A stretch of 5,480 nucleotides of DNA from Clostridia bacterium (lineage in GTDB: Bacteria > Bacillota_A > Clostridia > Christensenellales > UBA1242). Below, in pieces: positions 1 through 5,480 of the stretch (position 1 is its first letter; every line of letters begins with the position of its first letter). The position numbers and the translations under genes are program-made. The DNA lies in NCBI GenBank assembly GCA_028701635.1, contig JAQVQJ010000090.1:1-5480 (forward strand), in the 5' to 3' direction. Below the pieces are notes generated by a model. It ran no database searches, had not been told where the DNA came from, and saw only the letters and a program-made list of their open reading frames with translations.

Positions 1-974
1 TCGTAAATGTAAAAAGGATCGAAAGCGATTGGAATATCGAAAATTTAGAGTTTAAAGCGGAAAATACGAATACAAATATGGAGGAATATACTTATCAATA
101 TAAAAACATGCAAATAAGACTTTTAAAGTTTCTAAATTATTATAGTGAAGATTTTAAAAATTCAAAAGTTTGTTATTATTTAAATTTTAATAGTTCGCAA
201 AATAAAATTTTGAATTTTAGATTATGTTATAAATTAAAAAATGAATTTTTTAATATTAAATTTGAATTAAATAAGATTATTATTGATTATTTTAATAATA
301 ATTTAATATATGATGAATTTTCTTTTTCACAAAAGTATAAAGGAGTAGAGCAAATTAAACAAAATGGGGAAATATATTTAATTTTTCATTTTTCTATCGA
401 TGTCTTTAGGTTTCAAAGCGGTACATTCTCCTTTATTTCAGGGCAATGTACAGAGTCATTGGCTGAAGATAAAATTTCTATGTTAAAATTAATTTATAGC
501 AATAATTTTAAAATAGAAAGACTTTTTAATTTAAAAATATATATAAAAAATAATGAATTTAATGATTTTTTTAATAAAAAATTAATTAAATTATTAATTA
601 ATGAAAAATTAAATGAAAATAAATTAATAAATACCGAAATATTATTAAAATATGTGTTATTAATCTCAAAAATTTTTAATTTTGATTACAAAACGATTGT
701 AAAATTAAAATCGTATTACGATATTTATATGTTTATTTTAAAAGAAATTTTTGGGATAGAAATTAAAGGAGAAATTATTTATATTAATCCTAAAAGTGAA
801 CACTATGATAAGAATTTTAAAATTATATATGTTGATGATAATGTAAAAAGGCATGGAATTTATGTAGAGCAAAATTCAACTTTCAAAGGGCTAGAAGTTG
901 GAGATGTAATATATTCAAATTTGAAAGTGATTGACTTAAGCTTAATTGAAAATAATGCGAAATTTTGTATTTAA
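1..974 (+). CDS. Unrecognised AT-rich protein, 5' end missing (hypothetical)
   Basis: I do not recognise this protein. The frame that ends at TAA 972-974 has no stop back to the left edge; the first full codon is at base 3, giving at least 323 residues. The first in-frame ATG, at 78, has no Shine-Dalgarno sequence, and the 25 codons before it read like ordinary protein (VNVKRIESDWNIE...), so the real start most likely lies outside the window. The protein is rich in Asn, Lys, Ile, Phe, Leu and Tyr, with no clear signal peptide or transmembrane helix in the visible part. A middle stretch (around DNA 540-720) alternates charged and hydrophobic residues and is probably helical. Near the C-terminus, HGIYVEQNSTFKGLEVGDVI (DNA about 853-912) faintly resembles the end of a PDZ domain, but this is weak. 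Composition is very uneven: 541-600 has 2 G/C in 60 bases, whereas 421-480 has 21. This is unlike the neighbouring rarA and suggests a fast-evolving or transferred gene. That it is a real gene is fairly sure; its function is unknown. Confidence 0.72.
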   Translation, partial: VNVKRIESDWNIENLEFKAENTNTNMEEYTYQYKNMQIRLLKFLNYYSEDFKNSKVCYYLNFNSSQNKILNFRLCYKLKNEFFNIKFELNKIIIDYFNNNLIYDEFSFSQKYKGVEQIKQNGEIYLIFHFSIDVFRFQSGTFSFISGQCTESLAEDKISMLKLIYSNNFKIERLFNLKIYIKNNEFNDFFNKKLIKLLINEKLNENKLINTEILLKYVLLISKIFNFDYKTIVKLKSYYDIYMFILKEIFGIEIKGEIIYINPKSEHYDKNFKIIYVDDNVKRHGIYVEQNSTFKGLEVGDVIYSNLKVIDLSLIENNAKFCI

Positions 975-987
975 TTTTTGTAAATTC

Positions 988-1016
988 TTCCAATTTTAAA
1001 ATCATTATGGTATAAT
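988..1016 (+). promoter_or_regulatory. Extended -10 promoter of rarA, probably leaderless
   Basis: A perfect TATAAT lies at 1011-1016, preceded by TGG, so the extended -10 motif TGnTATAAT is complete (1008-1016). The hexamer 17 bases upstream, TTCCAA at 988-993, is a poor -35, which is typical where an extended -10 carries recognition. Only 6 bases separate TATAAT from the rarA ATG at 1023, so transcription is expected to start at about the A of the ATG. The promoter lies just after the stop of the upstream gene, so rarA can be expressed independently of it. Confidence 0.7.
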
Positions 1017-1022
1017 TAAAAT

Positions 1023-2294
1023 ATGATAGACAATGAGAAGAAAATCCCACTTGCTGAGAGAATGAGACCTACTAATTTTGATGAGTTTGTAGGACAGGAA
1101 CACATTGCAAAAGAAGGTTCCCTTTTTCGTCGTGCTTTTGAAGCTGGAACAATGGGAAGTGCTATATTCTTTGGACCTCCGGGAACAGGAAAATCTACTC
1201 TTGCAAATATAATTTCCAATCTCGATAATGGTATTTTTAAAAAACTAAATGCGGTTTCTAATGGAGTCGCAGATGTAAAAAAAATCATAGAGGAAGCTCG
1301 TAAAGATAAAAGCCTTTTTGCAAGGCAAACTTATCTACTATTAGATGAATGTCATCGTTGGAGCAAGACACAAAGCGATAGCGTTCTTTCAGCCGTGGAA
1401 GATGGCTCGATTATTTTAATTGGAACAACTACGGAAAACCCGTATTTTTCTATGACGCCTGCGATTGTTTCTAGATGTATGGTATTTGAATTTAAACCGC
1501 TCGAAGTTGCGGATATAGTAAAGGCATTAAAACGTGTAATTTCCGACAAAGTGAAAGGATTAGGAAAGAGTAAAATTGAAGCAACAGATGAGGCGCTTGA
1601 GCATTTTGCATGGGTCAGTGGCGGAGATTTGAGATCAGCACTAAATGGATTAGAATTAGCATTTTTAACAACGCAGCCAAATAAAGATGGTGTGGTTGAA
1701 ATAACATTAGAAATTGCAGAAAACTGCATTCAAAAAAAGGCACTATCAGTTGATGAAAATAAATATTATGATTTATTAAGTGCTTTTTGTAAGAGTATTA
1801 GAGGAAGCGATCCAGATGCCGCACTTTTTTATTCTGGAAGATTGATACAGGCAGGTTGTGATCCGCTTATAATTGTACGAAGATTGATTGCTCATTGTTC
1901 AGAAGATATAGGAATGGCAGATAGCAATGCAACGCTTTTAGCAAATTGTGCCCTCACAACATTAAAAAATTTAGGTATGCCGGAAGGTTTATTAACCTTA
2001 TCGCATGCTATAATTTATGCTTGTACAACTGAAAAATCAAACAGCGTTTATTTGGCAATGAGTTCCGCATATGATGCTGCGAAAGAGTTTGCAGATGCGG
2101 AAGTTCCATTTCATTTAAGAAATCACCCTTCAACAAATGACACTAAAAAGACAAAGTATAAATATCCTCATAATTTTGGCGGTTGGGTAGAGCAACAATA
2201 TTTACCAGACCAAATTAAGAATAGAAGATTTTATCTTCCAAAAGAAATTGGAAAGGAAAAAAATATTATAATAAAGAAAATTAAAAAAGGATAA
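1023..2294 (+). CDS. rarA: Replication-associated recombination protein A (RarA/MgsA), AAA+ ATPase
   Basis: RarA is a cytosolic, DNA-dependent AAA+ ATPase related to clamp-loader subunits; it acts at stalled or gapped replication forks together with SSB and recombination proteins (family knowledge). The sequence shows the N-terminal PLAERMRP at residues 9-16, Walker A GPPGTGKST at 51-59, Walker B LLLDE at 105-109 followed by CHRW, sensor 1 GTTTEN at 134-139, and the SRC arginine-finger motif with R151. The C-terminal signature HLRN...YKYPHNFGGWVEQQYLP is present, although the stretch between HLRN and YKYPH seems several residues shorter than in typical homologues. The usual DEIHRF and GATTEN forms are slightly changed here. 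The length of 423 residues is normal, and the protein ends in a short Lys/Ile-rich tail. The start is well fixed: an in-frame TAA lies at 1017-1019 and the next ATG would remove the conserved PLAERMRP. There is no Shine-Dalgarno sequence; see the promoter. A PIN-domain gene follows after 2 bases. Confidence 0.96.
   Translation: MIDNEKKIPLAERMRPTNFDEFVGQEHIAKEGSLFRRAFEAGTMGSAIFFGPPGTGKSTLANIISNLDNGIFKKLNAVSNGVADVKKIIEEARKDKSLFARQTYLLLDECHRWSKTQSDSVLSAVEDGSIILIGTTTENPYFSMTPAIVSRCMVFEFKPLEVADIVKALKRVISDKVKGLGKSKIEATDEALEHFAWVSGGDLRSALNGLELAFLTTQPNKDGVVEITLEIAENCIQKKALSVDENKYYDLLSAFCKSIRGSDPDAALFYSGRLIQAGCDPLIIVRRLIAHCSEDIGMADSNATLLANCALTTLKNLGMPEGLLTLSHAIIYACTTEKSNSVYLAMSSAYDAAKEFADAEVPFHLRNHPSTNDTKKTKYKYPHNFGGWVEQQYLPDQIKNRRFYLPKEIGKEKNIIIKKIKKG
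2286..2291 (+). promoter_or_regulatory. Ribosome binding site of the PIN-domain gene, inside the end of rarA
   Basis: AAAGGA sits in the last sense codons of rarA (AAA GGA TAA). It is 5 bases from GTG 2297, a good Shine-Dalgarno spacing, but 14 bases from the alternative ATG at 2306, which is too far. The site therefore favours the GTG start and implies translation coupled to rarA. The weaker AAGAG at 2293-2297 could instead serve ATG 2306. Confidence 0.6.
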
Positions 2295-2296
2295 GA

Positions 2297-3025
2297 GTGC
2301 TAAAAATGAGCAAGAGAAGAGAAATAAGGGTTGCATTTGATACAAATATGATTTTTGATCTACATAAAATTAAATCTGGAACGGTAGAACACAATAAAAA
2401 AAATAATGAAGATTATCTTGCTTTGAAGAAGATTTTAGAGATACTAGAAACAGGTTATGAAAATGAAAAAAACAAGGAATTATTCGTGTTTTATCCTCAA
2501 AAGGTGGGAGAGGAATTTATTAGAGGATCAGATTCCCTTGATAGGTCATTTTTAACATTAGTAAGAAAATATGAATTTGAAGAAATTTGTATACATAAAA
2601 AAGATGAAATATTTGTATCTTTTTTAGTAAAACTCTTATTTGGAACAAATAAAGACTATGGCAATAAATTTAACAGAGCTGTATTTAATAGAGAAGATTC
2701 AAACGACGCTGTAATAATGGCACAATGTGGAGTAGCAAATATGCCTCTTGTAACTCTTAATAAAAATCATTTTATTGGAACAATAGGAGATATAAGAAAC
2801 GAAATTGTTAATAGGTTCCAAGAGCCACATAATTATTTAATTAAACATGGCATAATGTGTCAAAACTCATTTCCAATAACTCCAGAAGAATTTTTAGAAG
2901 ATTATTTTCCAGAAAAATATTTAGAAATGAAAAAAGAATTAAATTATGAAAAAGTTGGACAAGCGATAAAAAATGCCTGTATTCAAAGAAATAAGAATGA
3001 ATTGGAAATATTAAAGGCAAAATAA
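2297..3025 (+). CDS. PIN-domain protein, probable metal-dependent nuclease, co-operonic with rarA
   Basis: The N-terminal two thirds reads as a PIN domain, the fold of VapC-type and related Mg/Mn-dependent (usually RNA) nucleases. From the GTG start, the expected residues appear in order: D15 in VAFDTN, E73 in EEFIRG (the E-L-x-x-G position), D137 in SNDAVIMAQ, and TLNKNHF at 153-159, where N155 takes the place of the fourth acid, as in many VapC-like proteins. A Lys/Glu-rich helical insert (about 27-62) and a tail of about 80 residues after the PIN core make it 242 residues long, against about 130 for VapC. No signal peptide or membrane helix is seen, so it is expected in the cytosol. The start is GTG 2297, chosen for its Shine-Dalgarno spacing; ATG 2306 would give MSKRREIRVAFDTN and is the alternative. 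It lies 2 bases after the rarA stop and has no promoter of its own. No small antitoxin gene is adjacent, so a classical VapBC pair is unlikely. The fold call is firm; substrate and role are unknown. Confidence 0.85.
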   Translation: MLKMSKRREIRVAFDTNMIFDLHKIKSGTVEHNKKNNEDYLALKKILEILETGYENEKNKELFVFYPQKVGEEFIRGSDSLDRSFLTLVRKYEFEEICIHKKDEIFVSFLVKLLFGTNKDYGNKFNRAVFNREDSNDAVIMAQCGVANMPLVTLNKNHFIGTIGDIRNEIVNRFQEPHNYLIKHGIMCQNSFPITPEEFLEDYFPEKYLEMKKELNYEKVGQAIKNACIQRNKNELEILKAK

Positions 3026-3032
3026 AAATTAA

Positions 3033-3761
3033 TTATATTTTTGGTATAAAATTTTCAAAAATTATATTATCACAATGTTTAACTACTCTCATATATTCTT
3101 CTTGTGAACGAACTGTCCATGCAAGAAGTGGTAGATTATTGTATTTTCTTACAAATCGATTTGGTAAATTGTCGCACTCATATGCTATAAAATTAGGTTC
3201 ACAAACCTTATTTAGTATCATTTTTTTAAGCATTAGTCTTTTTATAAAGGCTAATTTATCGTTTCTAAAAAAAGAAGATAGTTGTCCTCTTATGATTTGT
3301 GGAGCATTATCCTTAAACCATTTTACAACGTAAGGGTTAAAAGACATAATTGCATACTCGCCTTTATAATCTTTTAGTATTTCAAGTGCAGCAGACTCTA
3401 AATCACCAACTTTTGAAGTGTTTTTTATCTCAATTAATATAGGAGTTCTGCCATTTATTAATTTTAAAGCCTCTTCGAATGTTGGTATTGTTTCTTTTGT
3501 ATCATTCAGGTAACAAGCGCTCAAATCGTCTTTTATTAAATATTTAGTATAACCATCTTGTCCTGTTAAACGAGAAAGAGAAGTGTCGTGAAAAACAACA
3601 ACAGTTCCATCGGCTATCTGTTGAACATCTAATTCAATAGGGTAGCCCTTTTCTATTGCTTTTTCAAAGGCAGATAACGAATTTTCTGCCGACTCATTAT
3701 CATGTAATCCGCGGTGAGCGATATATTTATCAACCAGCCATGTTTTGAACAAGTCTTCCAT
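3033..3761 (-). CDS. Cytosolic glycerophosphodiester phosphodiesterase (GDPD family, UgpQ-like)
   Basis: Enzymes of this family hydrolyse glycerophosphodiesters (such as glycerophosphocholine or glycerophosphoethanolamine) to sn-glycerol 3-phosphate and an alcohol, salvaging phospholipid head groups. The GDPD TIM-barrel motifs are clear. Counting from the ATG, they are AHRG with H16, SAENSLSAF with E26/N27, ELDV with E43 and D45 (metal ligands), VFHD with H58 (the second catalytic His), IEIK at 110-113, and LLAWTVRS near the C-terminus. At 242 residues with no signal peptide or membrane segment, it matches the cytosolic UgpQ-like type rather than secreted GlpQ. The start chosen is ATG at 3761-3759, because AAGGA (3772-3768) is 6 bases upstream; the in-frame TTG two codons earlier directly abuts that site and is less likely. 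The gene is divergent from lepA and convergent with the PIN gene, with only 7 bases between the stop codons. No transporter for glycerol phosphodiesters is visible. The exact substrate cannot be told from sequence. Confidence 0.93.
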   Translation of the reverse strand: MEDLFKTWLVDKYIAHRGLHDNESAENSLSAFEKAIEKGYPIELDVQQIADGTVVVFHDTSLSRLTGQDGYTKYLIKDDLSACYLNDTKETIPTFEEALKLINGRTPILIEIKNTSKVGDLESAALEILKDYKGEYAIMSFNPYVVKWFKDNAPQIIRGQLSSFFRNDKLAFIKRLMLKKMILNKVCEPNFIAYECDNLPNRFVRKYNNLPLLAWTVRSQEEYMRVVKHCDNIIFENFIPKI

Positions 3762-3767
3762 CTTCAA

Positions 3768-3772
3768 TCCTT
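3768..3772 (-). promoter_or_regulatory. Shine-Dalgarno site of the phosphodiesterase gene
   Basis: On the minus strand this reads AAGGA, 6 bases before ATG 3761. It decides the start: the upstream in-frame TTG (3767-3765) touches the site with no spacer. It contrasts with lepA on the other side of the same intergenic region, which has no such site. Confidence 0.65.
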
Positions 3773-3791
3773 ATTTTTCTATATTATTCTT

Positions 3792-3848
3792 TTATTTTAA
3801 CATAATAGGTATTAAATAAAAAGAGATTTGAAAATTATTTTAAAATAA
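3792..3848. repeat. Pair of 14-base near-identical, palindromic AT-rich motifs between divergent promoters
   Basis: TTATTTTAACATAA (3792-3805) and TTATTTTAAAATAA (3835-3848) match at 13 of 14 bases, and the second is a perfect palindrome. Their starts are 43 bases apart, about four helical turns. The first overlaps the candidate -10 of the phosphodiesterase gene and the second ends one base before the lepA -35. They could be operator half-pairs, but the core ATTTTAAAAT also occurs at 993-1002 and inside the AT-rich gene at the left, so chance is a serious alternative. Confidence 0.25.
3802..3807 (-). promoter_or_regulatory. Candidate -10 box of the phosphodiesterase gene
   Basis: On the minus strand this reads TATTAT (5 of 6 to consensus), about 40 bases before the ATG, leaving room for a leader that carries the Shine-Dalgarno site. 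The best upstream hexamer is TTCAAA at 3832-3827, with a spacer of 19, longer than ideal. The region is so AT-rich that such matches arise by chance, so this is tentative. Confidence 0.25.
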
Positions 3849-3849
3849 C

Positions 3850-3878
3850 TTGCTGAAAAATGTTTATTTAACTATAAT
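3850..3878 (+). promoter_or_regulatory. Sigma-70-type promoter of lepA, probably leaderless
   Basis: TTGCTG at 3850-3855 is followed, after exactly 17 bases, by a perfect TATAAT at 3873-3878. The lepA ATG at 3886 is only 7 bases beyond the -10, so the expected transcription start falls on or next to the start codon. No Shine-Dalgarno sequence precedes the ATG. This is the same arrangement as at rarA. Confidence 0.75.
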
Positions 3879-3885
3879 CAATGTT

Positions 3886-5480
3886 ATGAAGACTAGAATA
3901 GAGAATATAAGAAATTTTTGTATAGTAGCACATATTGATCATGGGAAAAGTACATTAGCAGATAGGCTGTTAGAGGAAACACATGCAGTCGCAAAGCGAG
4001 ATATGGAAAAACAGTTACTTGACAGTATGGATTTGGAAAGAGAAAGAGGAATAACAATAAAATTAACGCCAACTAGAATGAAATACATTAAAGATGGCGT
4101 AGAGTACACATTAAATTTAATTGATACTCCTGGACATGTTGATTTTACCTACGAAGTTTCACGTTCATTAGCAGCATGTGAAGGGGCTATTTTGATAGTA
4201 GATGCAACACAGGGAGTGCAAGCACAGACCCTTGCTAACTGCTATCTCGCTATTGATAATAAATTAGAAGTTATACCTGTAATAAACAAGATTGACTTGC
4301 CTAGTGCAGATGTGGAAAATGCTAGAAAAGAAATAGAAGATGTTATAGGAATTGATGCATCAAAAGCCCCTGCTATTTCAGCAAAAGAGGGTAAAAATAT
4401 CAAAGAAGTCTTAGACTTGATAGTTGATAAGTTCTCTTCGCCTGTTGGAGATGAAAATGCACCTTTAAAAGCTCTTATTTTTGACAGTTTATATGATAAT
4501 TTCAAGGGAGCAATATGCTTCGTTAGAGTTTTTGATGGTATGGTAAAAATTGGAACAAAAATACAGATGATGTCAACAAAAAACACTTATGAAGTTACCG
4601 AAGTTGGTTATTTTACTCCTCAAATGCAATCTACGCAAGAATTGAAGGCGGGAGATGTTGGTTATATATGTGCAAGCATTAAGAATGTTGCGGAAACAAA
4701 AGTTGGAGATACAATAACAGAGTTAGATAATCCAACTATTAAACCATTACCGGGATATAAAGAAGTTCAGCCAGTTGTTTTTAGTGGAATTTTCTTAGTT
4801 GATGGATCAAAATATGAGGAATTAAAAGAAGCGCTTGAAAAATTAAGACTTAACGATGCTTCATTGGTCTTCACTCCTGAAAATTCAAGTGCTTTGGGCT
4901 TTGGGTTTAGATGTGGATTTTTAGGTCTTTTACACATGGAAATTATAACGGAAAGATTGGAAAGAGAGTTTAATCTTGACATTATAACAACAGCCCCGGG
5001 AGTTTCTTATAATATCTATACAACAAAAGATCAGTTATTACAAATCTCTAATCCAGCACTTATGCCAAAGCCAACAGAGATTGAACGAATGGAAGAGCCA
5101 ATGGTAAAAGTTCATATTTTAACACCTCCGGAATATGTTGGTTCAATTATGGATTTATGCCAAGACAAGAGAGGAATATATATTGATTTGCAATATATAG
5201 ACAAATCTCGCGTGAAAATGGATTATAAATTGCCTTTAAATGAAATGATTTATGATTTTTTTGATAGTTTGAAATCCAGAACTCGTGGATATGCAAGTTT
5301 AAATTATGAAATGATAGGGTTTGAAACTAGTGATCTCGTTAAATTAGATATTATGTTAAATGGAGAAATTTGCGATGCTTTAAGCCTTATAGTTCATAGA
5401 GATAAAGCTTATGCTCGAGGCAGAGCAATCACTGAAAAGTTAAAAGGTATTATTCCAAGACAACTTTTCGAAATTCCTAT
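3886..5480 (+). CDS. lepA: Elongation factor 4 (LepA), ribosome-associated GTPase, 3' end missing
   Basis: LepA/EF4 is a translational GTPase related to EF-G that binds the ribosome; back-translocation and a role in 30S biogenesis or initiation have both been proposed for it. All five G motifs are seen: AHIDHGKST 15-23 (G1), RGITI 54-58 (G2, T57), DTPGH 80-84 (G3), NKID 134-137 (G4) and SAK 165-167 (G5). Domain II follows, and then the hallmark LepA stretch [18 protein letters not shown] (DNA about 4891-4944) and the EF4-specific sequences [19 protein letters not shown] and [10 protein letters not shown]. The frame stays open for 531 codons to the right edge; a usual length of about 600 means roughly 70 C-terminal residues are outside. 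The ATG at 3886 puts NIRNF at residues 7-11, as in homologues; the ATG at 3881 is out of frame and stops after two codons. There is no Shine-Dalgarno sequence; see the promoter. The gene is divergent from the phosphodiesterase. No frameshift or missing motif was found. Confidence 0.97.
   Translation, partial: MKTRIENIRNFCIVAHIDHGKSTLADRLLEETHAVAKRDMEKQLLDSMDLERERGITIKLTPTRMKYIKDGVEYTLNLIDTPGHVDFTYEVSRSLAACEGAILIVDATQGVQAQTLANCYLAIDNKLEVIPVINKIDLPSADVENARKEIEDVIGIDASKAPAISAKEGKNIKEVLDLIVDKFSSPVGDENAPLKALIFDSLYDNFKGAICFVRVFDGMVKIGTKIQMMSTKNTYEVTEVGYFTPQMQSTQELKAGDVGYICASIKNVAETKVGDTITELDNPTIKPLPGYKEVQPVVFSGIFLVDGSKYEELKEALEKLRLNDASLVFTPENSSALGFGFRCGFLGLLHMEIITERLEREFNLDIITTAPGVSYNIYTTKDQLLQISNPALMPKPTEIERMEEPMVKVHILTPPEYVGSIMDLCQDKRGIYIDLQYIDKSRVKMDYKLPLNEMIYDFFDSLKSRTRGYASLNYEMIGFETSDLVKLDIMLNGEICDALSLIVHRDKAYARGRAITEKLKGIIPRQLFEIP

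Noticed and set aside
78..80. ATG 78 as the start of the left-hand gene
   Set aside because: It has no ribosome site and no TATAAT in front of it, and the frame stays open with protein-like codons to the left edge, so the gene more likely begins outside the window.
581..602. Perfect 9-base inverted repeat with a 4-base loop (ATTAATTAA/TTAATTAAT)
   Set aside because: The stem is all A-T, lies inside a coding frame in a stretch with almost no G or C, and is expected by chance; it has no terminator or operator context.
975..1010. Terminator between the left-hand gene and rarA
   Set aside because: No GC-bearing hairpin followed by a T-run is present; ATTTTAAAAT is a loopless AT palindrome. The region is explained by the rarA promoter.
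1338..1440. Altered RarA motifs (DECHRW, GTTTEN) as a sign of a new ATPase class
   Set aside because: Catalytic D108, E109 and R151 and the full C-terminal RarA signature are kept, so these are ordinary variations within RarA.
1016..1729. Minus-strand open frames across rarA (1016-1288 and 1352-1729)
   Set aside because: They lie opposite a strongly conserved gene, lack ribosome sites and resemble no known protein; they are shadows.
2297..3025. VapBC-type toxin-antitoxin module
   Set aside because: The PIN protein is almost twice VapC length and its upstream partner is full-length rarA; no small DNA-binding antitoxin gene is present on either strand nearby.
3037..3062. Bidirectional terminator between the convergent genes
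   Set aside because: The 7-base stem ATTTTTG/CAAAAAT has a single G-C pair and a 12-base loop, too weak for a confident intrinsic terminator.
3139..3333. Plus-strand 64-codon open frame inside the phosphodiesterase gene
   Set aside because: It is antisense to conserved GDPD sequence and has no supporting signals.
3765..3767. TTG as the phosphodiesterase start
   Set aside because: The AAGGA site directly abuts it, while ATG 3761 has proper 6-base spacing.
4242..4982. Minus-strand open frames across lepA (4242-4586 and 4767-4982)
   Set aside because: They are antisense to an intact, well conserved lepA and show no protein-family features.

Overview
The window looks like a chromosomal segment of an AT-rich, low-GC bacterium. 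The best phylogenetic clue is LepA, whose GTPase and central domains read like those of Bacillota (Firmicutes); this is a recollection of family sequences, not a search, and a Mollicutes-like or gut-associated Bacilli/Clostridia lineage is only a guess. The standard bacterial code fits: tryptophans checked are TGG, no in-frame TGA is seen, and all four visible stop codons are TAA.

Layout, left to right. Bases 1-974 (+) hold the 3' part of an unrecognised, extremely AT-rich gene that is open to the left edge. After 48 bases comes rarA (1023-2294, +), the AAA+ ATPase acting at stalled replication forks. Two bases after its stop begins a gene for a long PIN-domain protein, a probable metal-dependent nuclease (2297-3025, +); the two are almost certainly one operon. 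Facing it, with only 7 bases between stop codons, is a cytosolic glycerophosphodiester phosphodiesterase (3033-3761, -). A 124-base divergent promoter region separates it from lepA (3886 to the right edge, +), the elongation factor 4 GTPase, cut off after 531 codons of roughly 600.

The genes do not form one pathway. rarA (fork maintenance), lepA (translation) and the phosphodiesterase (phospholipid salvage) are ordinary core or housekeeping genes. The accessory-looking parts are the orphan gene at the left and the PIN gene tied to rarA.

The most distinctive signal concerns expression. Both rarA and lepA have a perfect TATAAT ending 6-7 bases before the ATG and no Shine-Dalgarno sequence, which places the transcription start at or next to the start codon: both are probably leaderless mRNAs. 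The PIN gene and the phosphodiesterase instead have recognisable Shine-Dalgarno sequences. I see no convincing RNA gene, CRISPR array, insertion sequence, attachment site or rho-independent terminator. I do not see a clearly new multi-gene defence or mobile system here; the rarA-PIN pair is the nearest candidate.
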